Shown here one piece after another: positions 1 to 12,557 of a DNA stretch of 64,000 bases. The first letter of the stretch is position 1, and every line of letters begins with the position of its first letter. The stretch comes from Steromphala cineraria. Lineage: Eukaryota; Mollusca; Gastropoda; Trochida; Trochidae. Both the position numbers and the translations under genes were made by a program. Location: assembly GCA_916613615.1 (NCBI GenBank), contig OU744727.1:22534777-22598776 (forward strand), given 5' to 3'. The notes under the pieces were generated by a model. The model was not told the DNA's origin and searched no databases. It saw only the letters and a list, made by a program, of their open reading frames with translations.

Positions 1-130
1 TTAATCCGAGGAAGAACAGGGTATTGGAGGAGCTCCATGGATTCGTTTTCTCTGGTGGAGCAGGCTGAATGGAGAGGAATATTCAAAGATCGTATGGTAT
101 CATTATCGATATCTGAGAAACCTTCTGATC
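1..130. repeat. Block duplicated at 34.74-34.85 kb
   Basis: This segment is similar, in the same orientation, to 34739-34850; both begin with ttaatccga and share an interior stretch ending in atattcaaagatc. It is the upstream edge of a direct duplication whose later parts are at 2.26-3.33 kb and 35.08-36.16 kb. No coding potential is visible. Confidence 0.6.
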
Positions 131-1380
131 TTGGTCGTCTTTGTTAGCATAACTATAACATGTTAAACCGGCAACTGTTAATTTTAGTAACATGGTCCTG
201 ATCTTTTCATACAGTGTTTCAATGTTTTTTTATTGTTGAAAATAATTAAATGAAATAGAGACTAGAAAATTTGTGATACCCCCGCTGATAAAAAAGCCCT
301 TAATGTTGTCAACCATAGAAATGAAAACAAAATAAAAGATGCACAACTTTATCTTCATTTACAGTCTCATATTCAGAATTTTAGCAATATAGATAATTTT
401 TAAAGTATTTTTAATGTATTCTCTGATTATTCAGCAATAAATAAGTACAACCTAACCAGAAATCAGATTATCATTCGTGAAAAAAGAATTAAAACATCGG
501 AACGTCTTTCCACGAAGCGGCAGGTTGCTATAAATAGAAAGGGGCGTATTTTTTTTATTGTCGCGCAAAGGCTTTTGGGAAGTGAACACGTGACGCAACG
601 TTGCAGGCAATTTTATTTATCAATAACTTGAATACTTTCAAATACATTGATATCATTTGCATGTTTCGTCCATTGTGCAAGGCGGGAACAAATTGAGGTC
701 ATATGCCTTAACCATTGTCAACAGAAGAATCTTTCTAATTTGCATAAATAAGTTGTAAGGCATAATATGATAGTCAGAAGATCGAAAATTTTGTTTTGTT
801 CGCAGACTTATACTTCCTTATATGTAAGCAGGTGTATTGTTAAAAATATTCAGCAACTTGAACAGAATTTTTCTTTTTTTGTATGAATTATACTGTCCTT
901 ATTTTGGCTAGTTCATAACCCAAACTTCTTTCTAAGAAAATAATTGAAATATTAACGATCGGGAGTAATCTTTATATTTGTCCTTTAGTCAAAATTACTG
1001 TTACATGTTTAAAGTGAAATTGGTGATATGACAGCAAGTAATTAATATAATGCAGATGTTTGAAATTTGTACTTAAGTGTAGCCAGCCGGAGCGAAGCGT
1101 AATACACTCAGGGAACCTGAATGGCCATGATTTCGATAAACAGGAAATGAGGTGAATCCTACGCATGAAACAGTGATGTCACTGATTGTGGGGTCGTTTA
1201 AGGCTACGGCAAGTTTTTGAGGGTAGTATACTTCAAAATTCAAGTTAGGTACTTTCTCGTGTATCAAACAGCCTGATTTTGGTATCAAAATTTTCCTGAA
1301 TAATTTTTCTACCCGACTATGTGCTCCTGTGACACAATTTTCGGAAGACTTAGCTAGATATGCAAGCTTGAACAAGGGAC
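131..1380. other. Non-coding, no recognisable feature
   Basis: AT-rich sequence with frequent stops in all frames. Short open frames around 0.97-1.38 kb on the minus strand have no recognisable domain and no splice context. I see no gene, RNA or clear repeat here. Confidence 0.5.
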
Positions 1381-1384
1381 TTTA

Positions 1385-2250
1385 AGTTCAAACATTCATT
1401 AAAAAGTAGATAAACAATAACCACAACAAAATATAAGATGCACAAAAAATCACCTAAGTTCAACATGTTAAAAATTTACAAAAAAAATAATTTAAAAAAC
1501 GAAAAACAAGATATGAGACACGCTTTTGATGCCTTTAAGCCACGTGTGCAATTTCAATTAAATCCATTGAACGGATTTTGAATAGAATTCAATAAATAAC
1601 ATCCCCTATCACACTACTATGAAACTAGAACTTTTAAAAGATAGAGCCATTGGCTTTGTAGCCCATCAGGCTTTACATTTGATTTTGCTTTAGGGTTTGG
1701 CAAATGCGGTTCCCCCTTAGTAGGAGCTACCAAACCTGCAATTTATAATCCTCACAAGTCAAGGAGTCTGTACAAAAAAAACCAGCTTTCTACGTCTTAT
1801 GTTTCTGGGGGAAAAGATGAATAAAGGTTTTTTGAGCGTGGCCCCTTTGTTCCCAAAGCTACAATTTATAATCCTCACTAGCCAAGGAGTCTGTGCACAA
1901 AGTGTCAGCTTTCTAGGCCTTATGCTTCCGGAGAAGAAAATGAAAATAGGTTTTAAGGGCTTGGCCCCTGTGGCCCTTATTAGGGGTCACAGGGTCACCA
2001 AAGCTACTATTTATAATCCTCACTAGTCAAAGAGTCTGTACACACAGTTTCAGCTTTTTTAGGCCTTATGCTTCTGGAAAAAATAAATGACCCTTATTCC
2101 GAGCCACAGGGACACAAAAGCTACAATTCATAATTCTCACTAGCGTGGGAGAAGTGGATAAACGATACCCTGCATAGAGTGGTTACGTACGTACGGACGG
2201 ATATCCGAGGGTAATACAATATAGCCCTGCCATATAAGGCGAGGGCATAA
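1385..2250 (-). repeat. Dispersed repeat with 'gccatata' hairpin end, copy A
   Basis: Read on the minus strand this block resembles 50645-51370: it has the pyrimidine-rich end with a gccatat/atatggc hairpin, the ccgtacgt-type stretch, a phrase meaning 'ggataaac...agtggttacgtacgta', and then internal repeats. Within 1730-2140 a unit of roughly 130 bp (containing acaatttataatcctcac and gagtctgt) recurs three times. It is probably a non-autonomous mobile element; family not identified. Ends are approximate. Confidence 0.55.
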
Positions 2251-2313
2251 AAAGTAAAAATGAATAATCATATTTTACATCACGTTATGACAGCCACAAT
2301 GCATCTTTAAAGG

Positions 2314-2567
2314 TCAGCATAAGTAGAAAAATAATACCCGCTTCACTCCGATATTGAGTCTAGCAAGTAGTAATAGCGGGTCGCGTCAGTCGACCTCTCG
2401 CCAACCTATGACCCTCCAACGTTATCTGTGCGAATCCATACTATTTTGGCTTGGTAAGACCACACCTTATTGGTCAATTAGTTAGATCGACTGACCAGCT
2501 ACTACTATTTGCTAGACTCAATATCGGGATGAAGCGAGTATTATTGAGGCTTGGTTTACTAGAACTG
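2314..2567. mobile_element. MITE with 9-bp target duplication, copy A
   Basis: This 254-bp inverted-repeat element is flanked by perfect 9-bp direct repeats ctttaaagg at 2305-2313 and 2568-2576. The arms share cactccgatattgagtcta at the left and its near-complement at the right (tagactcaatatcgggatg). The same family occurs at 52820-53085. The paralogous duplicated block at about 35.1 kb reads gcatcttcaaaggcctacac, a single unduplicated copy of the target, so the insertion boundaries are confirmed inside the window. A 9-bp target duplication fits Mutator-like MITEs, but no transposase is present and the superfamily is inference. Confidence 0.85.
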
Positions 2568-2579
2568 CTTTAAAGGCAT

Positions 2580-3330
2580 ACACGTTACAAATTATAAAAT
2601 TCATGTTTCCCTTTTCAACATCTGGGAAAAGGCTTGATGAATGTGTTTGAAACTGCAGACAGTAGCGGGCTGAAACTAGAAACAAACTATTTTCTCTAAG
2701 CCTCAACAAAGGACTCTCTGATTCTGTTACCAGAATTCAATCTAATGATAATCGTAAATCTTAAATCAATGCGTTTAGTATAATGACCACAAGCAGTTTC
2801 CTCTTCATATTTGATTTGAAAATAATACACTGGCAGAACGTTTGGTGGGAAAATATTCAAAATTTCAACCAAAATAATGCTAATGACCATAAACAAGTTC
2901 TCAATGTAAGTTGAAGATGATCTATAGGAAGTCTAAATCGAAAGACGACGACGAACCGCTGGGGTTGGAAAACTGTACATCACAATAATACATCGCTTTT
3001 CACGTCTCTGTCACCAACCTTCAACACAATCAAAAGGGGCCTGTTTTTTTATCACAAAATGCACAATATGAAGACGAACGCTGTCATTAAATATCTGCAT
3101 TAAGAATGTCTACAACAGTAATTGTTACTGCTGATTGTTATTTATAAGGATTGGATGATGTAACATGTTTTATTTTCATCTGAAGAGCAGCATTAGCATT
3201 AATTGTATTCCTTCGGTGATATTATTATTTATAGACCATAATTCTATAATACATCACAATAGATATACATGGTAAGGAGTTTAGTGTGAGTGTGTGTGGA
3301 ATTAATGATCTCTGTTCATAAAAAATACTT
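2580..3330. repeat. Direct segmental duplication, copy 1
   Basis: This block is collinear with 35160-36165: both contain gaagtctaaatcgaaagacga, ctctgtcaccaacctt, cgctgtca and aagagcagcattagcatta in the same order. Copy 1 runs directly into the FAM47E-like exons; copy 2 diverges just before the equivalent point and has no such exons. Copy 2 also carries an extra internal duplication near 35.7-35.9 kb. Confidence 0.8.
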
Positions 3331-3466
3331 TTTACTTTATTGGTCTAATAAAGAATCTGTTATTCTGTCATTACACTTGAATGAGGTCATAAGACAATCA
3401 ATTGAGAGAAAGCAATTTCTTAGTTTTAGAATATGTCTATCATTTATATCATTGTTACCATTTCAG

Positions 3467-3631
3467 CTGTACAACAGTAGTTATGAGCCCAGCTGGGCCA
3501 AGTTCAAGTATGGAGCGTGGTATCTGAATCCCAAATCCTGGTAGAAACGCACATGGGACGATCCTCTTGTAGATCCCAAGGAACTGAAAACCCAGGAAAT
3601 GTCAGAAGCAAAGAAAAAGAGCCATGATTTG
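3467..3631 (+). pseudogene. FAM47E-like exon a (with in-frame TAG)
   Basis: The acceptor is ccatttcag ending at 3466 and the donor is gtgagt at 3632. It is 165 bp, phase 0 at both edges, and carries the YGAWYL core motif. Codon 26 is TAG (3542 region) immediately after the Trp of the family's Trp-Lys-Lys motif. Confidence 0.6.
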
Positions 3632-3874
3632 GTGAGTTACAGTTTGGAACTTTTTTTTCAAATTCATAGCAAATTTTCAAGGACTAATATGTAGGGATTT
3701 AAAAACCTTGAAAAAGTATATTTGTTCAATTTAGTTTTTTATATACTATTTATGCATATTCCTATCGTTTAGAGAAGGCAACATTGGTAATGGTGTTACT
3801 TTATATGTTTTTTATTCATCAAACCGATATAACTGTCTCTGTTTTATGTGTTTCATTTGTTTTGAATCTTTTAG

Positions 3875-3951
3875 AACTTGGAGCTTTCACAAAGGCATGG
3901 ATCAACTGCATTCATAGAATGTATCGATAAAAATCAACAAAAAAAACAGAG
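3875..3951 (+). pseudogene. FAM47E-like exon b
   Basis: The acceptor is tcttttag and the donor gtaaga at 3952; it is 77 bp and ends in phase 2. It encodes LELSQRHGSTAFIECI followed by a Lys/Gln-rich stretch from an A-rich tract. The HGS-AF motif is the family hallmark. Confidence 0.55.
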
Positions 3952-4136
3952 GTAAGAGTTCCTAAATATTTTCATAGATTTTATATGTTAATTAAGAATA
4001 AAACTTATTGATGAATCAAGTTATTAATTAATAAATAATTAAACACAACCACATCCGTAAGAATGCATTGCTCTAATTGTTAGATAAGAATAAGTCTCAG
4101 AGTAAATTTCATAAATTCATTATTATTATGTTTCAG

Positions 4137-4262
4137 GTTTTGGAGCAGGTTGGAGAAATTCAAAGGATACAAGCAGAAGAGGAACAGAAACGTATTGAAG
4201 CAGAATTGCTTGCAAAACAGAAGAGAACATTTGTTAGGAGGAAAAGTAGTGCAAAAACATGA
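4137..4262 (+). pseudogene. FAM47E-like terminal exon c
   Basis: The acceptor is tatgtttcag ending at 4136. The open frame VLEQVGEIQRIQAEEEQKR is charged and helical and ends at TGA 4260-4262. It is out of phase with exon b by one nucleotide. No clear AATAAA lies within 200 bp downstream. Confidence 0.5.
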
Positions 4263-5430
4263 AAAGATAACTCTGAAATATTAATTCTTTAGAACTTTTC
4301 CTTGGCTGTGATATTTTTTACATTTTCCTCACACAAATTATCTTAAATATCAATTATGAGATGACATGGACATTTTTTTATTCATATAATACACTTTACA
4401 ACAAATTATTGTTTACCTATGTTTTATTCCTTGTTTCATAAGAAACATGGACTGTTTATAAATGAGTATGGTGGAAAACAATTAGCCAAAACGAAGGAGC
4501 ATTAGGATTGTATTGTTGATTTATACAAGTAAATAGGTATATGAATGCTTGTTAAAGTTTCACATTAATGAAAGTTTATTGAACATTGTAAAATGTAAGG
4601 TAACCTGTATTTTCAGATGCACATGTTTGTTTCATTAAAGTTCTTGCTGTACATTATTGTGTACAAAGGTATTTATAGATGAAATAATGTATTAAATAAT
4701 TATGTTTTAAAATGTTATTGTTATTCTTGATGATAAGATTTTTGATTGTTTGTTTAGGGAAAAAATCCACTTATTGTTGACATTATTTTCAAACAGCGCA
4801 AAATATAAACAACTCATCTACACTTTGGAAAACAATGCAGTTTTATGAAATAACTGTCAAACTGTTGAAAAAGAGTTGTGGTCTTATGTGTATCAGATAA
4901 CTCATAGAAGGACAACTTTAGCATTTGGAACAAAAACACTGGGGAGAAGGAATCGTCTTATGTTCCAATATACTCAACATTTTCCTTCAATGCCATGAGA
5001 TTTTAACATTTTTCGCTTCATACATATAGGTACCCTCCAAAAGAAATTAAAAATAATGTCGCAAGCAAAGAATTCACTAAAGCTCCCAATATTTTTCTAC
5101 TTGGGTGAACACTGTAATATGTAATTGAATACATCTCATTTTCGGACTCCATGAGGTATTCACACAATGAAGACACGGCAAGTTTGGTTAACCTATCTTA
5201 AATAGTTTTTGTGATTAGTTGTTCCCTTTGACAACACACTCAAACAGAGTACAAAGACACTGAACAAGGGCAATATCTCTGTAAAATATAATTTTGCGGT
5301 TCTAATTTTTGGATTCCATCAAGGTATTGATACTCTGAAGACACGCATCAAATTTAGTTATCCTATCTTATATAGTTTCTGAGAAAATCTGCCCCCTTTA
5401 CCAAGGGATCATCATAATTTCAAAATATGC
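4263..5430. other. Intergenic, nothing recognised
   Basis: AT-rich sequence without open frames of note. Two related phrases about 170 bp apart (ctccatgaggtattcacacaatgaagacac at 5147 and attccatcaaggtattgatactctgaagacac at 5313) hint at a decayed duplicated repeat. Confidence 0.4.
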
Positions 5431-5439
5431 TATAATAAT

Positions 5440-7380
5440 ATAAAATATAGTCGCAAAAGGATTCAGCCGCAATTATAGCCTATTCATGGCATAGATAAAC
5501 ATGTAAGGGGTCAAGTTCTGTTGACACGTTAAGCTTCAGGAGACTTTTTAGCAACTTTTCTTTCATTATTTTTTCTATCGACTTTGATAAAAAATTCTGG
5601 GAAAAAATGACTGTCTGCGATCAATGTTCAAATGGCGGCCAACATACGCGACTTACGAAATTGCCGTGATTTCCTATTTGTAGTATTTGTTATTGCTCAT
5701 CTTTTAAAAATGTTAACTTTTGGAATTTGGATTCGAACTGGACCTTTAATGAACAGGCCGATTTGGCCCAAAAGCCTAACGGCTCCATTCCAGGGTAAGG
5801 GCTACCAGAAACTAGTTTTGAAAGTTTCATGAATATCTGCTAATGCATGATGCTCCAGGAGAGTATTTAGTAAATCATAAATGAAGTATATTTCTAGCTG
5901 AATGGAACATTTAAAGATATTGTATTAACGCTTCTTTGCATTCACTGTAATAGCACAGAAGGTAGTCAACAAGACAATATTGCACCTATAAAAATATTGC
6001 ACTCTTTAAAAGGATGCAGCCCCTTAAGTATTTCGAATTTCCAAATGCCAATAGAAAAATATTCTTGGCCTACATCTTAGCTACATGATATGTGAGTACG
6101 AGCTCTCTAATACCACTTTTGACAAAGTTGGGATTTGTTTTATGTGCATGGGGTCAGCGATTTCCAAAGAAAATTTCAAAACAATATCGCGCCGAAACCA
6201 CGTGACCTACGACTTCGTCATGATTGCCTTTTTGCTTGAAATGTTATTGAGCATCTTATAAACAAAATGTAACCCTCTAGAACAATTTTGAAGAAAAAGC
6301 CCATGTAAATTTTGGGAACTTGGATTCGACCTAGACCTTTAAGTTGTAGACCGATTCTGCCCAAAAGCTAAGTGTAGTTTTTCCCTAATAAGGTGTTCAA
6401 GCAATCCAAATTTCAATGTCCTAGCTTCAGCCGTTTTGGCTTAAATCTGGCCACTTATTCGCTGTATTGAGTACTGCCATGTGCAGGGTCAAATTCCAAT
6501 AAATTCCTGAGCTCTGCCACTGCCTTACCGCCACGAAAGAGCTTTACTGCTGGCTAAATTTTATAAACGAAACTCATTAACTGCGCGAAAACTATGCTAC
6601 CTACAAGTGTCTCACAGTTGACACTTGAAATTTCATTGCGCTTCATTTGGTACATCTTTATGTCTCTACGACCATTTTGAGTTTTTGACTTATTAGTAAT
6701 TTGACACGTCCTGGCAGCTGGAAATGACTGTTCGCGAGCGATTATATTCTTTTATCTTGAAGACCTTCCTCAAGTCTAACTCTCATGCAAAAATCTATGT
6801 CTGGTTTTTGAGTTATCTGCCCTTGAAGTTTATCTTTGAAAGGTCACAGCCAAAAAAATATTAACCTTAGGACTTTCTAATGAACAAATACACAACAACA
6901 CTGCTTCAGCTACATTAAGTATAAATGGCAGCACTCTAGATAGAGTATCTTCAGAGGAGAAGATTTCCAAAGGCGGTTGGGGTCGGCAACAGAAGAAAAT
7001 GCACTAAAAGCAAGATGGCGGACAAACCAAGTGACCTAAAAAATTTCCATGATTTAGTTTTTTGCCGCATTTTTTATTGCACATCTTTTGATAAAAATTC
7101 AGGTCTCTAACCACATTTTGAAAAAAAAGCAATATGAAAAATCCCGACTTATCCTGAATAATCCTGGGCCTAGCTGGGCCATTTATGGTTGGGCCGAATG
7201 GGCCCAAACGTTTTATGGATCATCTACACATTAAGGACTATCTGCATAGAAAGTTTAATCATCCTAGCTTCAGCTGATTATGCTAAATCGTGACCACAAG
7301 AATCGTGAAATGATAAAAAATGACGTCAATAACAATAAGGATTCAGACTGAAAGGCTGAATCCTTAATAGGTCTTTTTTA
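5440..7380. repeat. Degenerate dispersed repeat, about three units
   Basis: Three diverged units share a phrase meaning 'ggcggccaa...cgacttacg..atttccatgatt' (near 5633, 6186 and 7015) followed by cacatcttttgataaaaa and, further on, 'gccgatttggcccaaaag...cta' (5757, 6350, 7190). Open frames at 5632-5832 (+) and 7004-7207 (-) fall inside these units and look incidental. The block ends with a perfect 11-bp stem hairpin, taaggattcag...ctgaatcctta, at 7336-7366; the element type is unknown. Confidence 0.45.
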
Positions 7381-9037
7381 TGATATCCAGGCTTAACAAC
7401 AATTACCTAATAAAGATAAAATTTCGTCTACTTTGGCCTGAGTCTGTTTAACATGGCTGTGCATGTCGTTAGCCTATGGTTACCATAGTCTTTAGTCTAT
7501 GGTAACAATATTTGTTTTAAATATTGATCATTTAAGGTTTCTTGTGTTAAAGCCCAATTTTGGACAGAAAAAGAGCAGTCGATCATGGTTAACCTCACAT
7601 AGTGTTCAAGTTCACAGCAAAGCTTTGGAATTACAACATCGAAACTTGCATTTAATTCTATCAGGGACACATTTCAGGAACTATCTTATGATTAGTTTTA
7701 TATTTTCAAAAGAGCGTCTTATTGAAAAACTCTGAACAGAGTCAATTTTGATGATCTCAAATTAATTTGTTATTTTTTGCATTATTGTAAAGTCAAAACA
7801 CTGGCAATGCGCACGATTGTACTACGATAACTTCATGATTCCATCGAACTGACTGTTCTCAGATTTTTACGATTTGATATACATGTACCAAGATCATTTC
7901 TGTGGAAAAAGTGCAAAATGCTTGTGTAAGAAGATAGTTTTATTTAAAAACTGTAAACATATTTTGGTCACTTTGAGGTGAAAGAGAGGTAAAGCTTGTT
8001 GACCACAATTTGTAGAAAGCAAGAAAACAATTTGTTTGCTCATGAAGTCCGAGGTCAGTTTCGGCCAGATTGCCGGTTGAAGAGAGCAAAAGCAGGCTCA
8101 ATGAAACAGTGAAATATGAAATCGTGTTAAGTAATTATAGGTTCCTTTGAAGTTGTTCTCGGACACCCAACGAGGCAGAGTCGAGAGTTCAGGGTTATGT
8201 CATACCATGTTTACGTGGAAGTCAGGAGATAACGTAGTAATTGGAAACATAATGTCTTAAGGGAGGAAGTAATGAGCTTCAATTAGCCACCAAAGACAAA
8301 CCATCCAAAATATCGCACCTTGTGATTAAACATGCAGTTGAGCTTGGGCAGCGGCTGTTTGACCATTTCCCTTCTGTCTTCCTTGCATCCGCCGTGGTCT
8401 GTCTGATTCAGAGTGTCTGAACTCACAGTTGCTACCTGTCCCATACCTTGAGCTAGTCAGAGTTCTCAGTGCAGAGTTACAACGTGTATAGACACTACCT
8501 GACCACGCCATTCCAGTGACCATAACATCCCCCACGACTCGACAGTAATTACGTACCTACTCGTTCAGGTCACTGGGTGTAACGAGTGGTTTAAAACCAG
8601 GATACTTGCACATGCTTTTGTCACGATCAGAACACAATACAAACTTACTACGATTCCAATGATTATCAGCTTGGTGATGGATATTTATCACATATAACAA
8701 TTGAGGAAATTGTCACCAATTTATCAGTACTTTGGAATATAGTTTTAGAAAATATATATCAAAATATATGTGCACCATTTGAAAAACAATAAACAGATGT
8801 TTAGAAATCATGACCAATCGGGGAAACTGCTTCTTTTCCTCACTAGCCTTAGTATGTAAACCCTACTCACTCATCGTCGTGTTTCCATGTAAACTCAAAA
8901 CTCCAGAGTGTCTTGATTGTATATATGACTAAAAGCCATTGTAGCATGGTAAAGTACTCTATGAAAACAAACATGATTTCAATGCATAAATTTTAATTAC
9001 ACACACAGTCAAAAGTTAAGCACCCCATATATTGAAA
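7381..9037. other. Intergenic, nothing recognised
   Basis: Neither the short + frame at 7499-7735 nor the minus frame at 8326-8535 shows a recognisable domain, signal peptide or splice context. No clear repeat structure was found. Confidence 0.4.
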
Positions 9038-9039
9038 TA

Positions 9040-10547
9040 AACTCTCTCAAAAAAGAAATGCAACCCCTCTCTCAATATCTGACAACATCCTCTGAACAAA
9101 AATGGTGAATGTAAATTGGATTTTTTTGTCATGTATTCTTGATATGTTCTTGTATGATTTGTATTAGCTTCAAAACTTAGCTTATTAACGCAGGTCGACA
9201 TTTTATCCGATTTTGTTCGAGAATGTGCGAAACAGTCATAAGCATAATACTAAAAGTGAACTGCACGTGCAAATCAAGGAAATCAATGTTTAAGTCGAGG
9301 TCTATAAAACGACTTGTTGTTTTGCATTATATTCAATTCGTGTAATCCGAAAATCAAGGTCGAAAATGCCCCGATTGAATAGAGCAGATCGAAATTTTGA
9401 CATTGTTCGGATTCAGGCCGGGCAGTTTCCCGCCATCTTAATGTCCACAAAACATCGATCTCCCGACTTTGGAATCGCTGTGGACATTTCCATGCAACCA
9501 AAGACCGACCTCGGAGTGGTAGAACAAGGACCACCACATCGGCTCAGGATTGTTTCATCCGGGTCACCCATCTACGTAATTGACAAGCCAAAATAAGTGC
9601 CTGGTTTGAGGAGATTGTCGGCCCAGTCCATCAGCAACCGTTTACGTGAGGCTATTCTTCATGCACGATGAGCATTTTTCGGACCTGTTCTGAGACGCCA
9701 ACATCGACGTCAACGTCTCAGATGGTGCACTAACGTGAGGATATGAACGCTAAAGAACTTGAGACGTGTCTGGTTCGGTGACAGTTTCAGTGTCCTACTT
9801 CACAGACGTGATGGCAAGCAACGTGTATACAGACGAGGAATTGAACGTTTTGCGGCGAACTACGTTCGACAGGTCGACAAATTTAGAGGAAGGAGCCTCA
9901 TGGTGTTTAGAGCCATGTCTTACATCTCTTACATGTCTTACGACCCTACCTAGTCATCATTCCCGGCAATTTGACAGCCCAAAACTACATCAATGACATT
10001 TTACAGCAACACTTCCTTTCGATAATCGACCGATAGAGGGAGCTGTTACAACAGGACAAAGCCCGCCTTCACAAAGCTCGTGCAACAGTGGATTTTCTAT
10101 GGAATTCCAATGTCAACACCTTGCCATGGGCCTCCTGGTCGCACGACATTCCCAACATCTAACATCTTTGGGACCATCTAAATCGTCGCATCTGGGCATG
10201 TACACCACCACCGCAGACGTTAGATGCACTGGCCACAGCACTACAGGATGAGTGGAGAGCAATACCACAGGAAAGGATTCGTCGTCTGACCCGTTCTGTT
10301 CTGAGGAGGTGAAATGCAGTGATTACAGCTGGTTTTGCTCATACTTTATGCTTAAGAAAGCGCCCCCTAGTTTCCGTCGAATGTATGGTAGAGACCTATG
10401 AGATTGAGACCTTACACTACACATACATGTGTTTCACCATGTAAACTTTCATTGTGTTATCTTTGATAATCTACGTATAATGACAGTTTAAAGACTGATA
10501 TAAACACTGCATAAAACCAGGGGTTGCGTTTCTTTTTTAAGAGAGTT
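9040..10547 (+). mobile_element. Tc1/mariner-like element, inactive, copy 1
   Basis: A 1.5-kb element has terminal inverted repeats aactctctcaaaaaagaaa... and ...tttcttttttaagagagtt and is flanked by TA dinucleotides. Inside are the scattered remains of a Tc1-like transposase on the + strand: an N-terminal helix-turn-helix region (from 9366), a WFGDSFSVLLHRRDGKQRVYR-like catalytic part (about 9765), and a QQD-A-LH-like catalytic segment near 10050. The frame is broken many times (for example TAA after the HTH region at 9595, TGA near 9669, TAG near 9951). Compared with copy 2 it lacks about 13 bp in the HTH region and has about 25 extra bases near the 3' end. It cannot encode a transposase. 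Confidence 0.9.
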
Positions 10548-12557
10548 TATATGATGTTGTGCGATTGTTAGGATGATTAGATTAAATCAATCATGATCAA
10601 TCTGTGACATTCAAAAATGAAAAACATGTCATGAGGACATAAGAATTAATAATAACAGATGATAATGGTCCTTTTTTTATAACGAAAATCACACGATATT
10701 GCATCAAAACTTTGATATAAACCAGGGTTTCAGAGGTATTTACAACAGTGTGTTTACAAAGTTCATGCAAAACATCACTGGCCATAAGGATTCGAAGCAA
10801 TAGGACTACAATATTTTACAACATATATATGGACAAAAATATTATGATTATATGGTTTCGGAATACTTAATGGCTTTTTTTTTGTTACAATCCGTAAATT
10901 AATTGCATCAGTAGGCAACTTTTATTAAATTGTAATCAATTTAATTTAAACTGATTTACTGAAATTAAAGAAGTTGAAGGCTCATATTGACGTTACCAGT
11001 GACTTTTAAAAAAAATATTAACCAAACGAATGATAAGTTGACAGAATAGAGGTATTCACATTACACCGAACTTTATTCTCTTTCATTTCAGAAGAACTTA
11101 ACATGTTTTTTTGGGTTTAAAAATACCAGGATATCAAAAATGCAATTATTAAAAAAAGTGAAATGGTATATGAACGATTTTCCCTATTTCACAGTTTTTA
11201 GATAATGATCATATATGCGTAGGTGAAACACTTCAAATCTTACTTGCTATATGCTAACATATCTTTGGAGCAACGTCAACACACATATTTTGTGACAACC
11301 ACAAAGCCCAAATGAAAATCCCTATCTGCTTACGGTTTAATGTTTCTATCATGCCTGATAGGATAAATAATGATTTGAAAACTGTGGGCCCAACTTCAAA
11401 CTGTCTGCATTCATTATCAGTGCTGATTTGACTTATTCTAAAATAAAAAATATTCTTGGTATCAGCTATGTTATAAATACGCAAAGCTGTTATCAGTTTA
11501 GATTGATTGTAATGAAGGTTTGGTGGGGAAATGTTTATTGTCTTTTTGTAAGTTTTTGTTAGAAAGGAACAGTATCATATTAAAAAACTGTGAGCCTGTA
11601 ATGACCTAGAGATATAGAAAAGTTTGGGCCGAAGGGCCTACGCTTATTTCAAACACTGAAATTTAGTGCTTTTTTGAAAATCAAACCTCATAAAAACTAT
11701 GAAGTTTCAAGAGAAAATATTGAATTTGAATGCAACGCTGTGTACTGAAAAAAATGGAGCGAATGAACAGACTGCCTTAACAAGCGTACTTTGACTGTCC
11801 AGAAACTCCTGTCATTGATGTAACTCATGTTAAAAGGCCAAACATCATAATTGTAAAGGTTAAGTGACCGCTATTAGTATTGATGGTTGTTGACACATAC
11901 TCATGTAGACCGGTAGACTGTAGACACAAAAACAATGAAAATAACAATAAATGATGGAATCCGAATGGGCATAAATGGTTATACCCAACGCCCTTTTTCT
12001 TTGAGGACGAAGTTATCAATCAAGCTTTTGGAATCATTTTGCTATGTTTATTCATTTCTCGGAAAAGTGAAGAAATCAGGTAAAATCTATTAAACATTGG
12101 TTTTTGCCAACCGACTGCTATACATCATTTTAGGTCTGTGAATGACAGCTGAAGAGTTTCTTATTTAAGAATTTTCTATGCATTTTGTTTAAAAAGCTCT
12201 ATGTAATCAATCCACAAAATAACAACGCAAATTACAAGTTACGTTTTCATTGAAAAATTTACATATAAATTCTAAAAGATATTTTTATCACTTTTGACTC
12301 TTTCATCATGTTAAATATAGGTTACATTTCAGTATCAGAATATGCTAGAATCAACCCTAAAATGAATTCAGTTAATACCTTATTTAAAACCCCATAAATA
12401 ATAAATTTAAATGAAAAAGCAGCTGTTGGTAGCGTCCCAATCAATAGTTGAAAATTGCTATAGAGCCTGACTAATTACTTGATTTTTGATATAAAACTGA
12501 GAGTTCTCAGCTTATCTATTCAAATATCTATAACGATGCTGTACCGCTCGCTTGTCC
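10548..12557. other. AT-rich, nothing recognised
   Basis: Neither strand shows a coding signal. The short open frames (10597-10800, 11254-11484, 11825-12019, all minus) carry no family motif. The right edge grades into the 45-bp satellite. Confidence 0.4.

Larger units (their letters stand above)
3467..4262 (+). pseudogene. FAM47E-like gene, 3' exons only, disrupted
   Basis: Three + strand exons (3467-3631, 3875-3951, 4137-4262) spell the C-terminal part of a FAM47-family protein. The first has YEPSWAKFKYGAWYLNP..W and DPLVDPKELK, matching the family pattern YGAWYL-P--WKK--DEPL-DPKEL. The second has RHGSTAF, the counterpart of HGSKAF. The third is Glu/Lys-rich and ends at a TGA. Splice sites are good: acceptors tttcag, ttttag, tttcag and donors gtgagt, gtaaga. 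There are two lesions. A TAG at 3541-3543 stands where the family has Lys after the second Trp. Exon 2 ends in phase 2 while exon 3 is open only in phase 0; one more T in the run at 4138-4141 would restore the usual Arg-Phe-Leu-Glu junction. No 5' exons were found upstream. The human homologue FAM47E is a poorly characterised nuclear/chromatin-linked protein. Either lesion alone could be an assembly error; together they suggest a decayed partial copy. Confidence 0.6.

Noticed and set aside
5632..5832. Small + strand ORF beginning MAANIRDLRNC
   Set aside because: Lies in a dispersed repeat that recurs, diverged and frameshifted, near 6186 and 7015.
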